From positions 15,902,001 through 15,966,000 of the forward strand of contig NC_087099.1 in assembly GCF_963855985.1 (NCBI RefSeq): 64,000 nucleotides of DNA, given 5' to 3'. Positions 43,693-57,156 of this stretch are shown here, piece by piece. How positions within the stretch are numbered: the first letter of the stretch is position 1; the number at the start of each line of letters is the position of its first letter. The translations under genes were made by a program, and so were the position numbers. Below the pieces are notes generated by a model that did not search any database, was not told where the DNA came from, and worked only from the letters and a program-made list of their open reading frames with translations. The stretch is from Ostrinia nubilalis (Eukaryota; Arthropoda; Insecta; Lepidoptera; Crambidae).

Positions 43693-46259
43693 GCATAACG
43701 TGTTAGATGTTGTACAAAGGTAGTTCTCTCGACGGCAAAGCGACAATTTTTTTTTTAAATTTATGTGTGTATCTTTTGGGACAGCCCTGCGATGCTTTTA
43801 TAGACTGATAGCGAGAAGTCCGACAAGGGCTGATTGTGGGCACGACACGCGCCCACCGCGTGAACTTGACTGCGGCATACTGATACATGGGAAAAACATG
43901 ATTTAACACGAAGAGGAATATTTTATGGTATAGTAACCTTATTTGCGACTAATCATGGCTAAAAAAGGATAAAGTATATAAATGTATTTATCTACCTAGC
44001 TCGCACATCTTACATTCTCTGTAATTTGTATTTCCTGTAATAAAAAAAGGCAACGGCGGCTGAGTTGCTCTCGCCACTCCTAAGCAATTAAAAAATTTCT
44101 CAAAATGGTGGTAGGATAAAAAATATTGGAAAGCGTAGGTATATTCTAGTTCCTAGACAAAATAAATAGAGTTACATATAAGGCGATACGAAGGTTTTCT
44201 TTACGTGAAAGTATACAAATAAATATTACTCGTAGAATTAAAACCTCGTGTCACCATGATTATGCGATATATCGAACAGCAGTATCATAGCTTAGTTAAT
44301 AAATAGCAAATGTAATGTTTTCTGAATTCGTGTTATTTTTAGCTCGCGGCATGGCGCAATAAAAGCTCCCAGTTTCAATTCGCAGCTTAATGGACGCCGC
44401 GGGCGGCGTGATGTCACACGGACTACATGGATGGCCTGAAAAATTGCTTGTTTTCTAAAGCTTAACGTTATAACATAGCTTTAGTGTGGGATAGCACTTT
44501 GGCAGAATGTCCAGCTCCGATTTTTGGTCAGGTTTTGAATTTTTCAATATTTTCAGAGCGCTCCAGAATACAAAATTTCCAAGTTTGTTTTGCATGCCAT
44601 GAGCCACTTCATCACTGTTGCTGATGAGGCTTGTACACGTCCTAAATCTAGCTTGCCCTACCACTACTTCGGAGACAATATAGGGGCTGGTGCAGAGAAG
44701 AAGTGGCGGAAAAAACTCATGCCCGTTTTCACCAATCAATCCTTAAAATAGTAACACATAAAAAGAATTTTGTTTTCATAGAGGTCACTTAAAAATTAGG
44801 GAATAATGGTGAAAACAGGCCTTCCAATATTACACTAAAACTTGGGTAAAAACTTTGGGAATTGCTTAAGATGATGAGTAGGTAGGTACCAATAAACATA
44901 ACTTTCATTTACTGGTCGAAGCAACTCGTGGCACCTTACCACAGTTAGTTCCAAGTGTGTAAACACAAGGGTCTTACTTGGCCAGAAGATGTTTATACTC
45001 TACATGTACGTAACTCCTCATGTCCTTCCCCGTCACTCTACTTAAGATACAGCTACGTATGAAAGAGATAGAGAGAGAGATATGTATAAATTTATGGGGG
45101 TTGTTTTTCAGGGTAGCGCCCCCAGTGACTAATGAGCGACCTTGGCCCGCTGTCGATATTGGGTGGGGGGCTGTCATCGGCCCACCTTTGTATATCTTTA
45201 GTACGGCGGGCGCCGATGGGGATGTGGTAGGTATATCTTTTTAATAAGTATGATGTACAATTTTGTGAGTATGAACGTACGGACGGAACGAACGGGCATA
45301 AAGTTGACTTCCTCTTTAAAAAATCTTGGGCATCGAAAAATAATGCCTTCAAATTGTTTTAATGTTAACAATCAGAAGAATTTCAGCAACTTCTCCATTT
45401 ATTTAAAGGATTCTTCGTCTTAGTCGTTTTTCAGGAATTCGAATAGGCTAACTAAGAAGCCGTCACTCTTCTCAGCGCCAGCCAGACGGCGCTGAAAGAC
45501 CTCAGTCACCTCTTTTTTATTACAGGAAATAAAATTAACATGATATACCTACAAATTCTTAATTGTGACTAACTAGGTAATTGTAATAGAGTCCATGTAA
45601 TGTACTGTACTGTAATAGGTATGTACTCTTGTGATTTATCTCAAAGCATTTCTTTGAGCTTTTAAAGTTGGACACATGAAGATGTTACAATTCATTCCCC
45701 GAAACTAAAGCGCATGGCAAGTAAGTATAATCTAAAATCTTTCCTAAATATATTTAGATGTGTTAGAAGATCTTATTTGCTTATGAACCAGCTGTTTTCG
45801 AGAAATATCCGCCGCCGCCGTCCGCTTGCGAGTGTTAATTGAGAAGTCAAAGAACATTATTACATATTTGTATATTTTTATATGGAATAGACGGAATTAT
45901 TTTGGTCATTGTTTATTTATGAATAAGTAGGTAAAGGTTATTTTGATATAAAGGCTTTAGATGACTTAAAACGTTTTATATCCAACATAAAGTAACTACC
46001 ATATTATTTTTCAAAATTACTTATTATTCACGCACGATAACACCATGTATTTCACCCAAAGATTTCTTGAATAGATCTCCAAAACTAAGATCAGTTATTT
46101 ATACCAACTCCACATTAAAACAAACACCCTGTATAGATTACCTAGACAAACCCAATCTACTTCGATCACAATCATCATTAAAAGATGGCGTAGATACCCC
46201 GGTCTCTAGTCTCACCGCGCAGTCCCTGCGAGACGTCGAATCCGCAACACGCGTTCACC

Positions 46260-46524
46260 GAACACCATCACTACTCAGTGCTATCTAGTACGGCCGACCG
46301 CGCGCCCGCCCAGTCAGTCCCGCGTTCCCTCGCAACTCCAATGCATACATACCGCGCGCGAGTCAAATTAAAGTGACCGAACAAATGGGATAAAAAGCCA
46401 AACTATTTCAAACGGTGATCTTAAGCAAAGACATTACTGATTTTCGTGTGATACTAGTTGATAAGTTAGTTACGTTAATTAGATTTAAGTAGTGTTTACT
46501 TTGTGAGTGTACATGTGTTGCAAA
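46260..46524 (+). promoter_or_regulatory. Probable promoter and 5' UTR of the right-hand SV2-like gene
   Basis: A GC-rich stretch (46280-46370) stands out in AT-rich DNA. It contains two arthropod initiator-like TCAGT motifs at 46275-46279 and 46314-46318. Start site and element use are inferred only. Confidence 0.35.
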
Positions 46525-46540
46525 ATGGAAGAGCACGGAG
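46525..46540 (+). CDS. First coding exon of a second SV2-like gene
   Basis: ATG at 46525 in a strong context (AAAATGG) gives M-E-E-H-G plus one base before the donor gtaaat at 46541. The phase fits the exon at 56934 and yields MEEHGETKDRLQ. An in-frame ATG at 46513 could add MCCK; its context (ACATGT) is weaker, and a stop lies in frame at 46504-46506. The short acidic exon before a phase-1 intron parallels exon 1 of the gene at 38587. Support is splice and phase logic, not domain content. Confidence 0.6.
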
Positions 46541-48134
46541 GTAAATATATTTTGTTTTATTTAATTCACTTTGCTAATTACTTTAATTACATGACAAAGT
46601 TTCTTAAGAAATATTCGTGACTCTAATGAATTTTCATTCTGACCCATTATCATTCTTAAAATAAATAATAAGAATTTTCGAATGATGCAAATGAAAAGAG
46701 CATTAAATTAATTAAGTAATTAAATTGTGATTTTTGTACATAACTCTTAATGCACATTGAACATGATTTTCACTTGAAATAAATCGGCTGCTTTATTTCA
46801 AGAGACGTGAACATTTCTGTGTACATAATTTAAAAAACCTGTTGTGCACTTTGCGAAAAAATTTAAATCTGAAGATCGCCGAAACAAAATCGCCATTTTG
46901 TCCAATATCCGTGCCAATAAAGCGATTTTGCAAAGTTGCAATGCTATTTATATACCACTTATTTGCACCAGTAAATAACACAAACACGGCAATAAACTCC
47001 ATTGTATTTGACATTATATGCGGTCGCCGGCGAGAGAAATGTCCAGTGAGCGTTGTAAATACTCGGAATGTACATTTCAAGAGTTTAATTTGGAAGTCAT
47101 CGATAAATACCGCAAGTTTAAGCACTCAAAAGTTAAATATTTGAAATCCTATAGACTTCAGATAAAGAACGTTCCTTTAGGGCCTGTAATAGCTGTGTTA
47201 ATAAAAAAGTACATAAACTTTTGCTACACTAATGTGCTTACAACCAGTCATGTGACAGATAAGGGAGAATAAATAGATACTTCGATTAAAAACTGGAGCT
47301 TCGGGAAGTTATATTGCTCGTGACGAAAGTACATTTATCAACAGCTGTCTCTTCGACGCAGAAATCGTAAAAGAGAAGTAATTGATAATATTCTTTATGT
47401 TCATGTCCAATATCGTAAACTCTACCCTCTTCATTTCATCTTGGATGCGTTGCCCATTGTTGATCTAAAATCAAAAGCCGGTGGTTTTTCTAATCCAGTT
47501 TCAGTAATCTCTACCTCAAGCCAGGATTTAACAAATCACTCAACAATTATAACTATACTATCCTAAAATCACCTAAGTAATTTGGTATTGAATGGTGAAC
47601 ACGTCTTTTTAATAACATTTTATGTTTCTATGTCAAAATAAACTGTATAAAATAAGTCGCATTTCGTGTAATCATAAATCATAAGCAAAGTACTTTATTC
47701 TAAAACAATCCTGTCACAAAACCCAGCCTCATAAAATGGATAACGTCACTTTTTATTAATAGTGCATTTGACCGCTCTCTACATCGCTTAGGAGTGAAAT
47801 TGGCAAACTTCAAACGTTTGATGATGATAATTATTATTCTGATGTTCTTATTTCAGTCGTCTGCCTTGACTCTGAAACTAAAATACAGCAGACGCTGTCT
47901 GGCATGGCATTTCACTGAGCGATAAGGCCGATGGCGTTTTACCTAAAATCTAAATTCTTATCTTAATATCTTCTATGGTAAAACTAACATTAATGCTAAC
48001 CTATCCCTTCCCGTTTTTAAATAAATCAATTATTAGCTTAAACAGGTAGGCTCTGATAGTTCGAGTTGCTCAATCTGTCTGAAAATCTTACAAAACGTTA
48101 CAAAAGATCTATCATCATCATTATCATTTTTTGC

Positions 48135-48198
48135 TGTTTCAAAGTCAAAGTCAAAGTCAAAAAAAAGTCAAAGTCAAAAAGTCAAAAAAGTCAAAATT
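48135..48198 (+). repeat. AAGTCA simple-sequence repeat
   Basis: About ten imperfect AAAGTC units are interrupted by A-runs. The open frame through it is a lysine/serine artefact. Confidence 0.8.
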
Positions 48199-51165
48199 TC
48201 ATCATGACTGTCAAAGTTTCGTGTATACGCTCGCACTTTTTGATTACTTCCCTTCTTTCTGAAGAATCGCCCGCTACGCTAACACTGTCCATTAACGCTC
48301 GGACTTATTATGAAAACATTTTTCTACCACAAACTCGACTGCACTTGTTTCGCTGGATAATTCTAGAAATTCTCGAAGCGTCATGTAGAGGCTGTTTTTC
48401 AAACTCGATGATGTCATTTCGGAAGGGATCGATGGTTTAATCCGTTTATCAATGAAATTCTTGATGAATTAAAACAGGGACGCGTGTTAGTACAAATAAT
48501 GTGACTAAGTTGTAGCTGAGCATTACTTGACAAGATTTTTGTAGATAAGGTTTTGAAAGAAATAGGGTATTAAATTGATTATAAAATATTGAGAACGCAT
48601 ATTTTGTATCGGACGTTACTTATGTATAAAGTTGCGTGAGTATAATGCAGTTTGAATGATTTATTATATTCTATTTAATTAGAGACAATTTGTAGAAACA
48701 AATACAGCTGAATAAGGAACCTTTTTGCTTTTCAAGATGGTTCAATATTGAACAAGGTTTGCACAAAAATCGTTAATGATCTACGAAAATTAATAATTAA
48801 TAGTTTATTTATACATTTAGTGGTTCAAGTGCAGTGGCCTACAAGGGCGGTGGCTACGCGAGTGACGTCAGGCGTCTACGACGTAGCGCGTAGCTCGTAG
48901 CCGCTACGACTCCGAATTTGCGTAGTAAGGAAATGAAAATGAATAAATAATAATAAATTTAGAAGGGAAGAAAGAAAGAAGAGAACCTTTTTTAATGTAA
49001 ACACAATATTTTTTCGTTTGTATGTTTGATTGGAAACTCAATAAATCATAAAATTCTTTAAGAAGAAGCTTAGATAAACTTTAACTATGACTTTTACTAG
49101 ATTTAAATGTACTCACGTACCTACATTATCAGTATTTATATGGGTCATATATTAATATTAACTCAACACTTATCGAAATTAACTATTATTTTGAAGTTTA
49201 AAGAAAATACTAGCTTTGATAAATACGGGGTTTAGCAACAGTTGTCATTATTTATAAGGAATGATTTACAAAATTTTGGTTAAATTTAAAAAAATACAAC
49301 AACAAATCATTCAAAATATCTCAATCGATCCGGTATTGATTATTGTGTACCAGTTTAATAGACAAACGTCGCGTAGGTACATGAACAGCGTCGCGTCCGA
49401 TATTTGGCGCACGCGCATGTATCGGTAATAATAGATCTTTCATTGAGGCGAGTGTCACCGCCGGTTTGTAAACAACACGCGTTACATTTGCTAGCTTTGA
49501 GAATGTACGATAAAATATACATTATGAAACTCAACAAAAAAAATACAAATCCTTCATCGTTTAAGTCTATTTTAAATGTTAACCAGGAGATCACAAGTAG
49601 TTAAGAAATAAGTTTTATTGCAATTTTGGGTTAAAATACTGTGTCGCACGCAAGCGTATGTGTATGTAATAAAATAGCATCTCATGACCCTTCAGTAGTA
49701 TCATTATTATCGAACGTTTCGTGATTATTTTATTTAATTTGACTATTCATCCTGCTGGGAAAATGCCTGTCAATCACACTACTCCAGTGTGTTGTGTTGA
49801 CCACTGTTAGAGGGTAAAGTCTTTCTTGTTTATTTTATTACTCATACGAAATTCGATAGTCAAGTGCAAGTGTAACTGCCCCACTGATAAAATTAATAAA
49901 AAGAAAAGATAATTATGTTGCAATTATTTTACAAACATGTTTACATAATTGGCGAAAGCAGGTCAAAAACTTATTAATTACCTTCCAATCGGTATTTGGA
50001 CAGATCAGACGGCCCAAGACCCTATTATCTGGAGTCAACCGAACGTATCTGACAGTAATGTCACCCGAGCATCGACTCCGGCGCATCTTGTTGACATAAT
50101 ACGCTTTCTACGTTTTGCTAATGATTTATTTTGTCTACGAAAGGTGAATGTCATATCGTATTTAAAAGTTTAAAAATTCTTGAGAGTTATTACGGAAAAT
50201 TAAGTTCAAAGTTCGTGAAAATGAATGAAAATATGCTTAGGCATGCTGAAGTTCGAATATAATGTATTTTTAGAGTGACTAGTTAAAAATAATAAAACAT
50301 TATCCTCATATTGTTGTAATTGCTATAGATAATTAGGCTTACTTTATCTAAGGTACAAATCTATAATTTTCTAGGCAAATCCGTTAATGCTCACATGTTT
50401 TTTAATCAAATCATAGTAATTTAATCCTAATGTTATCCTGTGTTTACCAGGATTATAATATTACTAAGTAGTGTACTTAACAAGTAATTGTAAGCCCTTC
50501 AGCCCTACAATCTTAATCTTTTTGTTAGTTTCAAATCATTCGATTGATAAAAAACAATTTTAAGGCGGAAATTGAATGTCTTCAAGGTTCCGTAGTTTAC
50601 CGTAAATAAATGACACATAGTACTCGTATGTAAAACTATAGCAAACTCCTTTTAAGAGAGTGTAGAGCGCAGCTAGTAAATAATACATCCACCTTAAACA
50701 GATTATATAGTTACAAGAAGTTTTTAATAATAGGTACGAGTACCTAGCTAAAATGTAGGTGTGGTGTGTGGTGAGAAATAAATATTTTCAATTAATTAAC
50801 GTTTTGTGCATTTTAACCTCACATAAATAGGAGTAGGTAGCATGATAAAACACGAAATTGGACTTTCATCTTGGTAAATTATAACGAGCCAGCCCAGAAA
50901 TATATCGTCATGATTACATCAGTTTTTTGCAAAGTCCATGAGCCATCACTATCAGTAGCAATCCCACAGTTTACAACACCTTCAAAATCAATTCCAGATT
51001 ACACATGTTCAACACAAATCCTTGTTGATAAAATCACAATTATCGTAGGATTTGTTCAGATAATTTTAATTCCACAAAAATGGCTGATAAGCAGTGATAT
51101 TGGCAGCGAATTCACGTGCTTTGAGGTGCAGTTTTATAAATTGTAAAAATAAAATACCTAACTAC

Positions 51166-51380
51166 CAACAAGGGCAATAAAACTATATCTATAACGCGAT
51201 TGACTGACTGACTCACGCACTCATCACGAAATCTCAGTAACTACAAGTGGTAGGAGTCCCAAATTTTACATGGGGGTTCCTTTTAGAACGTAGGTGTTCA
51301 CTAAGAACGTATTTTACGAAACTCCACCCCTAAGGGGGAAAAACGGGATCCACGCGTACGAGCTCGCGGGTGGCCGCTAG
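51166..51380 (+). repeat. Dispersed repeat with GC-rich hairpin and CTAG end
   Basis: It ends GAGCTCGCGGGTGGCCGCTAG, with short GCGG/CCGC pairing just before CTAG and then T. A similar end is at 63631-63657 (ACGCGTACGCAGCCGCGGGC then GCAGCTAG). This resembles Helitron 3' ends, but I could not find a 5' TC end or any coding sequence. Confidence 0.35.
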
Positions 51381-52784
51381 TTTATAATAAAATTGTTGCA
51401 TTAGTGATGCAATGTAACCGATGTTCAGTTAATGAAGTCTATTTATTTTTTCAAACATATCTAGTTTAGTTTCTTATATCCGTCTATGTTTGGACGAAGT
51501 GCCAATGCCATTATTATGGAGGTAAATGTAATTTTAAGTCCAATTTTATATAAAAAAAAAATGTCTGAATACCACTGAAGTGAGCGTCCGAAAGACGTTG
51601 TCACGCGTACGCGAAGGTTGCAGACCCATCAAGTGTAATTACATATTAGAAATTGTAACGTTAAACATGCACGATTAAATAAAAACGTTAAATCATCAAA
51701 CAAGTTTATGAATCATTACTTTTATCAACTGCCTTAGTTCAATGATGAAAAGTTGATTACTCAGAAGCACATGGATGCTATCGTATTTACCTTTACACCC
51801 AGGCTCACGTCACTACTCGAGGTTGATTATGTTTTATATCAAATTAAACCATTATAGGTTACTGTCCTAGGGATAATCACCTTCAATTATGATAGATTGA
51901 TCAATATTTTGTCACTTGATACACTTTTTTTTAGCTTTTCATTACATAATAATCACTCAAAATTCAGGTAGGCATAAATAGCTTTCCTATAAAGCAATAT
52001 TTCCAAATTGACCATGTATTTGACCATTGACATTTTTTTCTCTTGTTCAGTGTTTCTTTATATTATTTAATTTATAAACTGCATTTATTTTATCTGTGAC
52101 TTAAGTATTTGATACGTTTATTTTATTTTTATTTTTAAGCTTGTGAGCGCTTTGGACCTGCTCTGTAAGCTCAAGTGTTTTGCATCAATAAATAAATAAA
52201 AGGAAGAATGGTTTGTCGCCTCCAGGGTTCAGCGTTCAGCGGTAAGAGTTAGAGAGGCTCTACCAGTCAAAAGTTTTGATTGTCAAATGTGGTAAACGAA
52301 AAAAATTACATCGTTTCTTAATTTCTTCCTAACTATGTATATTTGATAGGATATTGCAGACTTGAATTAACTTTAAAGAACAAGATTCCGTGCTTCGGAT
52401 GTAGTGTGCAGTGTACCTTGCTTTGAGCCGTCTGCTTCAGTAGTTGTTAAACCACACGATAGCAAAAGAAAGGGTTAATTAGGTCTTAGACGAGGGTTTT
52501 TACATCCCACACGAATAGTAGTAGTAATAGTACGCATTTCAATGATAGCATAAGTCTATAAATCATTCAATTGTTTTTCATAGAGTCGGTAATTATTGTA
52601 ATTTAGAAGCAATATTGCTGTTACACTTTTATTGTGTAGCAATAAAAACTTATCGGACAGCAATAATGCGCTATAAAGTGTGCTCATCCTGGCTTCCTTG
52701 AAATCTTATTGGGTGTACCTACTATATTTGCATTGAGTGAAATGTAGTATAAATCATGTTTAGATAGATCTTCTTCTTCTTCTT

Positions 52785-53100
52785 CTTCTTTTCAGCCAAA
52801 TGACGTCCACTGCTGGACAAAGGCCTCCCCCAAGGTTTTCCACAATGAACGGTCCTGCGCTGCCCGCATCCAGGCTCTTCCCGCGACCTTTACCAGATCG
52901 TCGGTCCACCTAGTAGGAGGCCTGCCCACGCTACGTCTTCCAGCCCGTGGTCGCCACTCGAGAACTTTCCTGCCCCAACGGCCATCGTCTCTACGAGCTA
53001 TGTGCCCCGCCCACTGCCACTTGATTTTAGCAATTCTGCGAGCTATGTCGGTTACTTTGGTTCTCCTGCGGATCTCCTCATTTCTGATTCGATCGATTAG
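52785..53100 (-). mobile_element. RTE-type retrotransposon 3' end, copy 3 (minus strand)
   Basis: It is the reverse complement of the same protein region: DGRWGRKVLEWRPRAGR, VGRPPTRWTDDLVKVAG and WTSFG-type ending. It is preceded on + by (TTC)n, so its own tail is (GAA)n instead of TGATGA. It is 5'-truncated. Confidence 0.78.
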
Positions 53101-53153
53101 ATAGATCGATTAGATAGATCTAAGTTACAAATATTAGCATGTACAAATACGAA

Positions 53154-53309
53154 GCGACGATAGCCGAGCAGTGTAGGTACAAGGTATGGGGCTGGCCGAC
53201 TCGTGATCCGAGGAACGCGGACTATTTGGTGAATCCACTCATAACACAAGCATATTTAGCTTACTATAAGGGTTTAACAGGATTTACAAATTGAAATTCT
53301 TAAAAAAAT
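53154..53309 (+). repeat. SINE copy lacking its B box
   Basis: It matches 41170-41362 in head (CGATAGCCGAGCAG), body (AATCCACTCATAACACAAGC) and A-tail. About 24 bp that hold the B box are missing between GAACGCGG and ACTATTTGG. Confidence 0.7.
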
Positions 53310-56300
53310 ACGTGTGATCTAGGTAGTACTTGATGCAATAAATAAAAAATGCAGTAAAATTAAAAGTCAATTCCACAGTCCACCGATTTCTTTTATTTTA
53401 TCAACCACTGATTAAAATTTCGTTATTCAGAATATTGGCATTCAGACAGCAAGGCAGTGGCTTCACATACTGCTAATTAGTCGCAGCTATCTGTCAGATA
53501 AGATTAAATTAATTAGCGTATGATTAAGGGCTACTTAATCCCCTTATTTTCGACACGTACATGTGTTTCGTGAGATTAGTTCGTTATCAGTTGTCTGTGA
53601 TTTGATTGAAACGTGTTTTTTATTGAATTAGGTAAAGGTCTTTCATGTTTCAGGATTTTTATGTTGTTAGTAATTTATCAGACTAAAAATCTTAAAAATA
53701 ACTTATATTGGAAGTGGTTAATTTATTGTCTGCCAATCATATTTTTGTCTACCTACTCGCTTTTGTACTACGACGAGATCTTTGTCTTTCCTTAAACCAT
53801 TACAAAACTTGTACATAATAATTACACAAAAAGAAAAAACTTTGTCCTGTAGCTAGAAAAATCGAGCCTTAGGTATCATTAGAAAGGATCTATTCAAGTT
53901 CTAAAGGTTTAGGATCTCACTTTCACGCGTGTCCTGTCTAATTCTTATATTTTTCAGACTTTTTCATTTATTTTGTTGGCCGATTTGATTTTTTTTCACA
54001 CTCTATCTTATCTTAGCCTTAATACATTTTCGTCTGTAATATTTTAAAAACTTTAATATATCCTTTCTGCAATTATTAAGCCGACAATAACCGCTGGAGT
54101 GGTCATTACGTAGATAACAGATATGACGGAGGTTGTATGGTAGATAACACATGACGCTAATATGGGAAGTGTTTGGAGTCGCAGTCGCCGATATGGGGAA
54201 TTAGCGCCTCTAATTTTCACGTTAAAGCTCAAATTGCTGAACGATAAAGTGATAGCATTAGTATTGGCACGTATGTGTGTAGTCTGGCAGATATTTATCG
54301 TGATAAGATACGGTAATGATGGAAATGTGTATGATTTGTGACAGGAAGTTCACTTTACTGAATAGGATTTTACCGCCTAACGCTGGGGCGGCTAGGGCGG
54401 TTAAAATTCACTGGCTTCCCAAAACTTAAAGCTCATTAATCTAGCCACAGATGGATGAGAGCTTATTCACGCTACGACTTCTAATTAATTCGTCGCAACT
54501 CGAGAACTTTTCCTCCCCAACACGGTTGTGTCTGTTCTGCGAACGATGCGCCTTGCATCAACCGGTGACATCTGGTCTTATGCAATGTTATTCTAACCAC
54601 ATCCAGATCCAAATTTTAATAACCTACATTAACATTGCCGTCAACAGCAGATCATACTCAAAATAAAGTCATTTAGCATCCACTTTTTACCGGCCCAAAC
54701 CAGATCCAGGCGGTTGCATCCAGAAAAATCTGGCCACACGAATGAGTTATTTATCTGGTCCCGCGGGTATGTTTCAATTAGTTTGATTGGTGCTAATAAC
54801 TTGTTGTGGGATTAATCTAACATTAAAGCGACCGCGAATGCTATGTGGTAGCCGCATTCCTGCTTTGTTTTTGACCTTAGTTAAGTTCATTGTTGTTCTT
54901 TAATAGATATATGGGCAAAGATTATAATTATTGCGGCTGTGGGCTAGACAGACTGTCTGTAAACCTAGTTTATGTTATAACCTTCTCATAAAAGTTGATT
55001 GGTGTATTCTTTATGCTCTAGATTCTCACTAGCTGCAAGTGGATTAAATAATGTTCTGGACAATGTTCTGGATTAGGAACTAAGGCTGGTTTCTACACGT
55101 CTGAGGGATTCGCTTTGAGACTCTTATTTAGTACATATTTAGAGACACTGTAAAGTTATGAAGTACCTAGTGTAGTAAGATAAGGAAAAGCAAAAGAGAT
55201 CCAATAATATCATAAACAATCGAATACCTACGTATAACAAAAAAAATTGACAAGCGGTTAAGAATATTTGTCTTTGATTTATGATAAGACCTATTTTCCT
55301 GAGTATTGATCATAGGTAGATTATGACAGTGATAAGGGGGATCCCCTAGCTTGCATTTCGTGAACCTTCATCTATTGTGTGAGTACAAAAATATTACGTA
55401 GGTCTGTAGGTACAACATACACAAAGTTATTTGATACTATATCCTAGAACCTGAATTTGCACAGAAATCGCCAACCGCTGGACCACGATGCTGGTACTAC
55501 TCTACTGGAAATTAGAAATATTTTTAAGCTTCTTTAACTATAATGTTTTTAGTCTCGATCTATACAATAACTGTCGCCTTGATTGAGAGCTTTGTTTTGT
55601 GCGCACGCGCAAGTTGGCACGAACTTGACAAGGATTCCCAATCGCCCCACTGATGGCCAGTTATATGATCTTTATGATGACAGTGAAAGTGACAATTGGT
55701 AGCAATTACAGGAAAATGCAACTAGAAAAACAATTGAGTCATTTGGAATGGTACGAGCATAAAATCCGGCTTGGAATTTCGTAGTTGACTAGTCTGTCTT
55801 TTCCTCATCACGTTTTTCACTTGTCTTCCATTATTAAACTTTAAATAGAGATTAATTCATCGAAGATTTCAAAAAGAGATATCTTTAGGGGCATTAATTT
55901 ACTAGCAATTATTTAGGTACTAGCTAAGGTGATAAAAAGGTATATTACGGAGACAGTATTTTATTTAATGTACATAATTGTATTAATGAATCACTATAAA
56001 TAGGTATAGGATATTAGGGATTAAAATAATATTAGGGATGAGTTTTTCAAAAAGCAATAATTTAAAACAATTTGTCTTCAAAATAAGTACCTACGGTTAC
56101 TGGGTTCGATTATAAAAATTAATCAATTCTCATTTCTACAAAATTCATAAACAAAGTTGACTTTTGTTTTACTGATCTACATACTTATAGCAAAGGTTAT
56201 CAATTAGCTGCTTTTTAATATAACATAGTTAATACGTAATCGCGGGTCACTTTCACTTGGTGTTAATGGATGATTAAATAATCGTTATTCTACTCAAAGC

Positions 56301-56933
56301 AATTTATTTGTTATTGTTATAATCTTGCAATATTACTTAAGTAAAGTAGGTATCTAACCTTTGTAGTTACCTGATTCAAATAATGGCTGTGTAATTACTC
56401 TGGGAAGTCCAGTAATTTGCAAATGGCGAATTATTTAATAATAGTTGTTAATTTGTTAATAACAATAATTGAAACAATTATGCGTGAGATTTACTGGTGT
56501 ACATAGATATATTTAATTTCTAAATTGGCACTGTAAATGTCATAACCAAAGGTTGATAATGATCGCTAGAATAGATTTGTAAATAGTATCATCTGCTACT
56601 TGCAAATAAAAGTAAATGAGAATGTTACAAAAATGAAAATGGGTCAATAAGCATATTACTTTCTTTATGAGCACATAAACTACCTACGTTGATGGAACAA
56701 CGCTGGCTTCCAGCATAAAAAAAGGTAGAGCCACCAATGAGTCGTGGTTTTGAGTCTCCAAACCAGTCGATTCAAGTAAAAATCATGTTCAATACGAAAA
56801 CTCTACACGTTGTTTACTACTTTTGTTCACCCCATGTTTACCTTTTAAAATTGCCTAAAAGCCGTGTAGCCGCGACGTGCGCGCGCGCACACAGCGCGTT
56901 GGCAGCCATTCTGATCTAATTCTGTGTTGGCAG

Positions 56934-56987
56934 AGACCAAGGACCGGCTGCAAAGGGCGCCGTTCGAGACCGCCCTGCACCACGCCG
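56934..56987 (+). CDS. Second coding exon of the right-hand SV2-like gene (partial gene)
   Basis: The acceptor tctgtgttggcag ends at 56933 and the donor gtaagt starts at 56988. It reads E-TKDRLQRAPFETALHHA plus one base (G of Gly). The F-E-x-A-L-x-x-A-G pattern is what precedes helix 1 in insect SV2-like transporters. Compare DFEAAIAATG in the gene at 21262-38587. The remaining exons were not found before 64000, so the gene must extend to the right. Confidence 0.7.
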
Positions 56988-57087
56988 GTAAGTAAACAAT
57001 GCTTTTTTAACGCCTTATATGGACATTTTTGTGTAAATTCATGCACAATGGTATAGTAGTGATAGATTGAAGTGTGTGTTACATAAT

Positions 57088-57156
57088 AAAGCTCAAAACT
57101 TGATTCATTCTTAGTCGTATAATCTACGACTAAGAATGAATCGAGTTTTGAGCTTT
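57088..57156. repeat. Near-perfect 32-bp hairpin
   Basis: Arms 57088-57119 and 57125-57156 pair throughout, except one position that is a G-U wobble or mismatch, around the loop TAATC. It lies 100 nt past the donor of the exon at 56934-56987. Confidence 0.85.

Larger units (their letters stand above)
38588..46524. other. Intergenic region between two divergent SV2-like genes
   Basis: About 7.9 kb. It holds a long inverted repeat (39108-39888), SINE copies (39890-40040, 40180-40395, 41170-41362), a dispersed repeat (40935-41085) and a LINE fragment with a nested MITE (41890-43058). It also has a palindromic repeat fragment (43545-43692) and a GC-rich stretch at 46260-46370 that probably belongs to the right-hand promoter. 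No coding exon was found. Confidence 0.6.
46541..56933 (+). other. First intron of the right-hand SV2-like gene, 10.4 kb
   Basis: It contains AAGTCA-type simple repeats (48135-48198), a CTACG-rich palindromic patch (48838-48925), a repeat with a CTAG end (51166-51380), a minus-strand RTE 3' end (52785-53100) and a SINE (53154-53309). Open frames at 46842-47144 and 47018-47272 are unrecognised. Confidence 0.5.

Noticed and set aside
46842..47272. Overlapping open frames on both strands, considered as an exon or small gene
   Set aside because: No recognisable domain, no convincing splice sites and weak codon structure.
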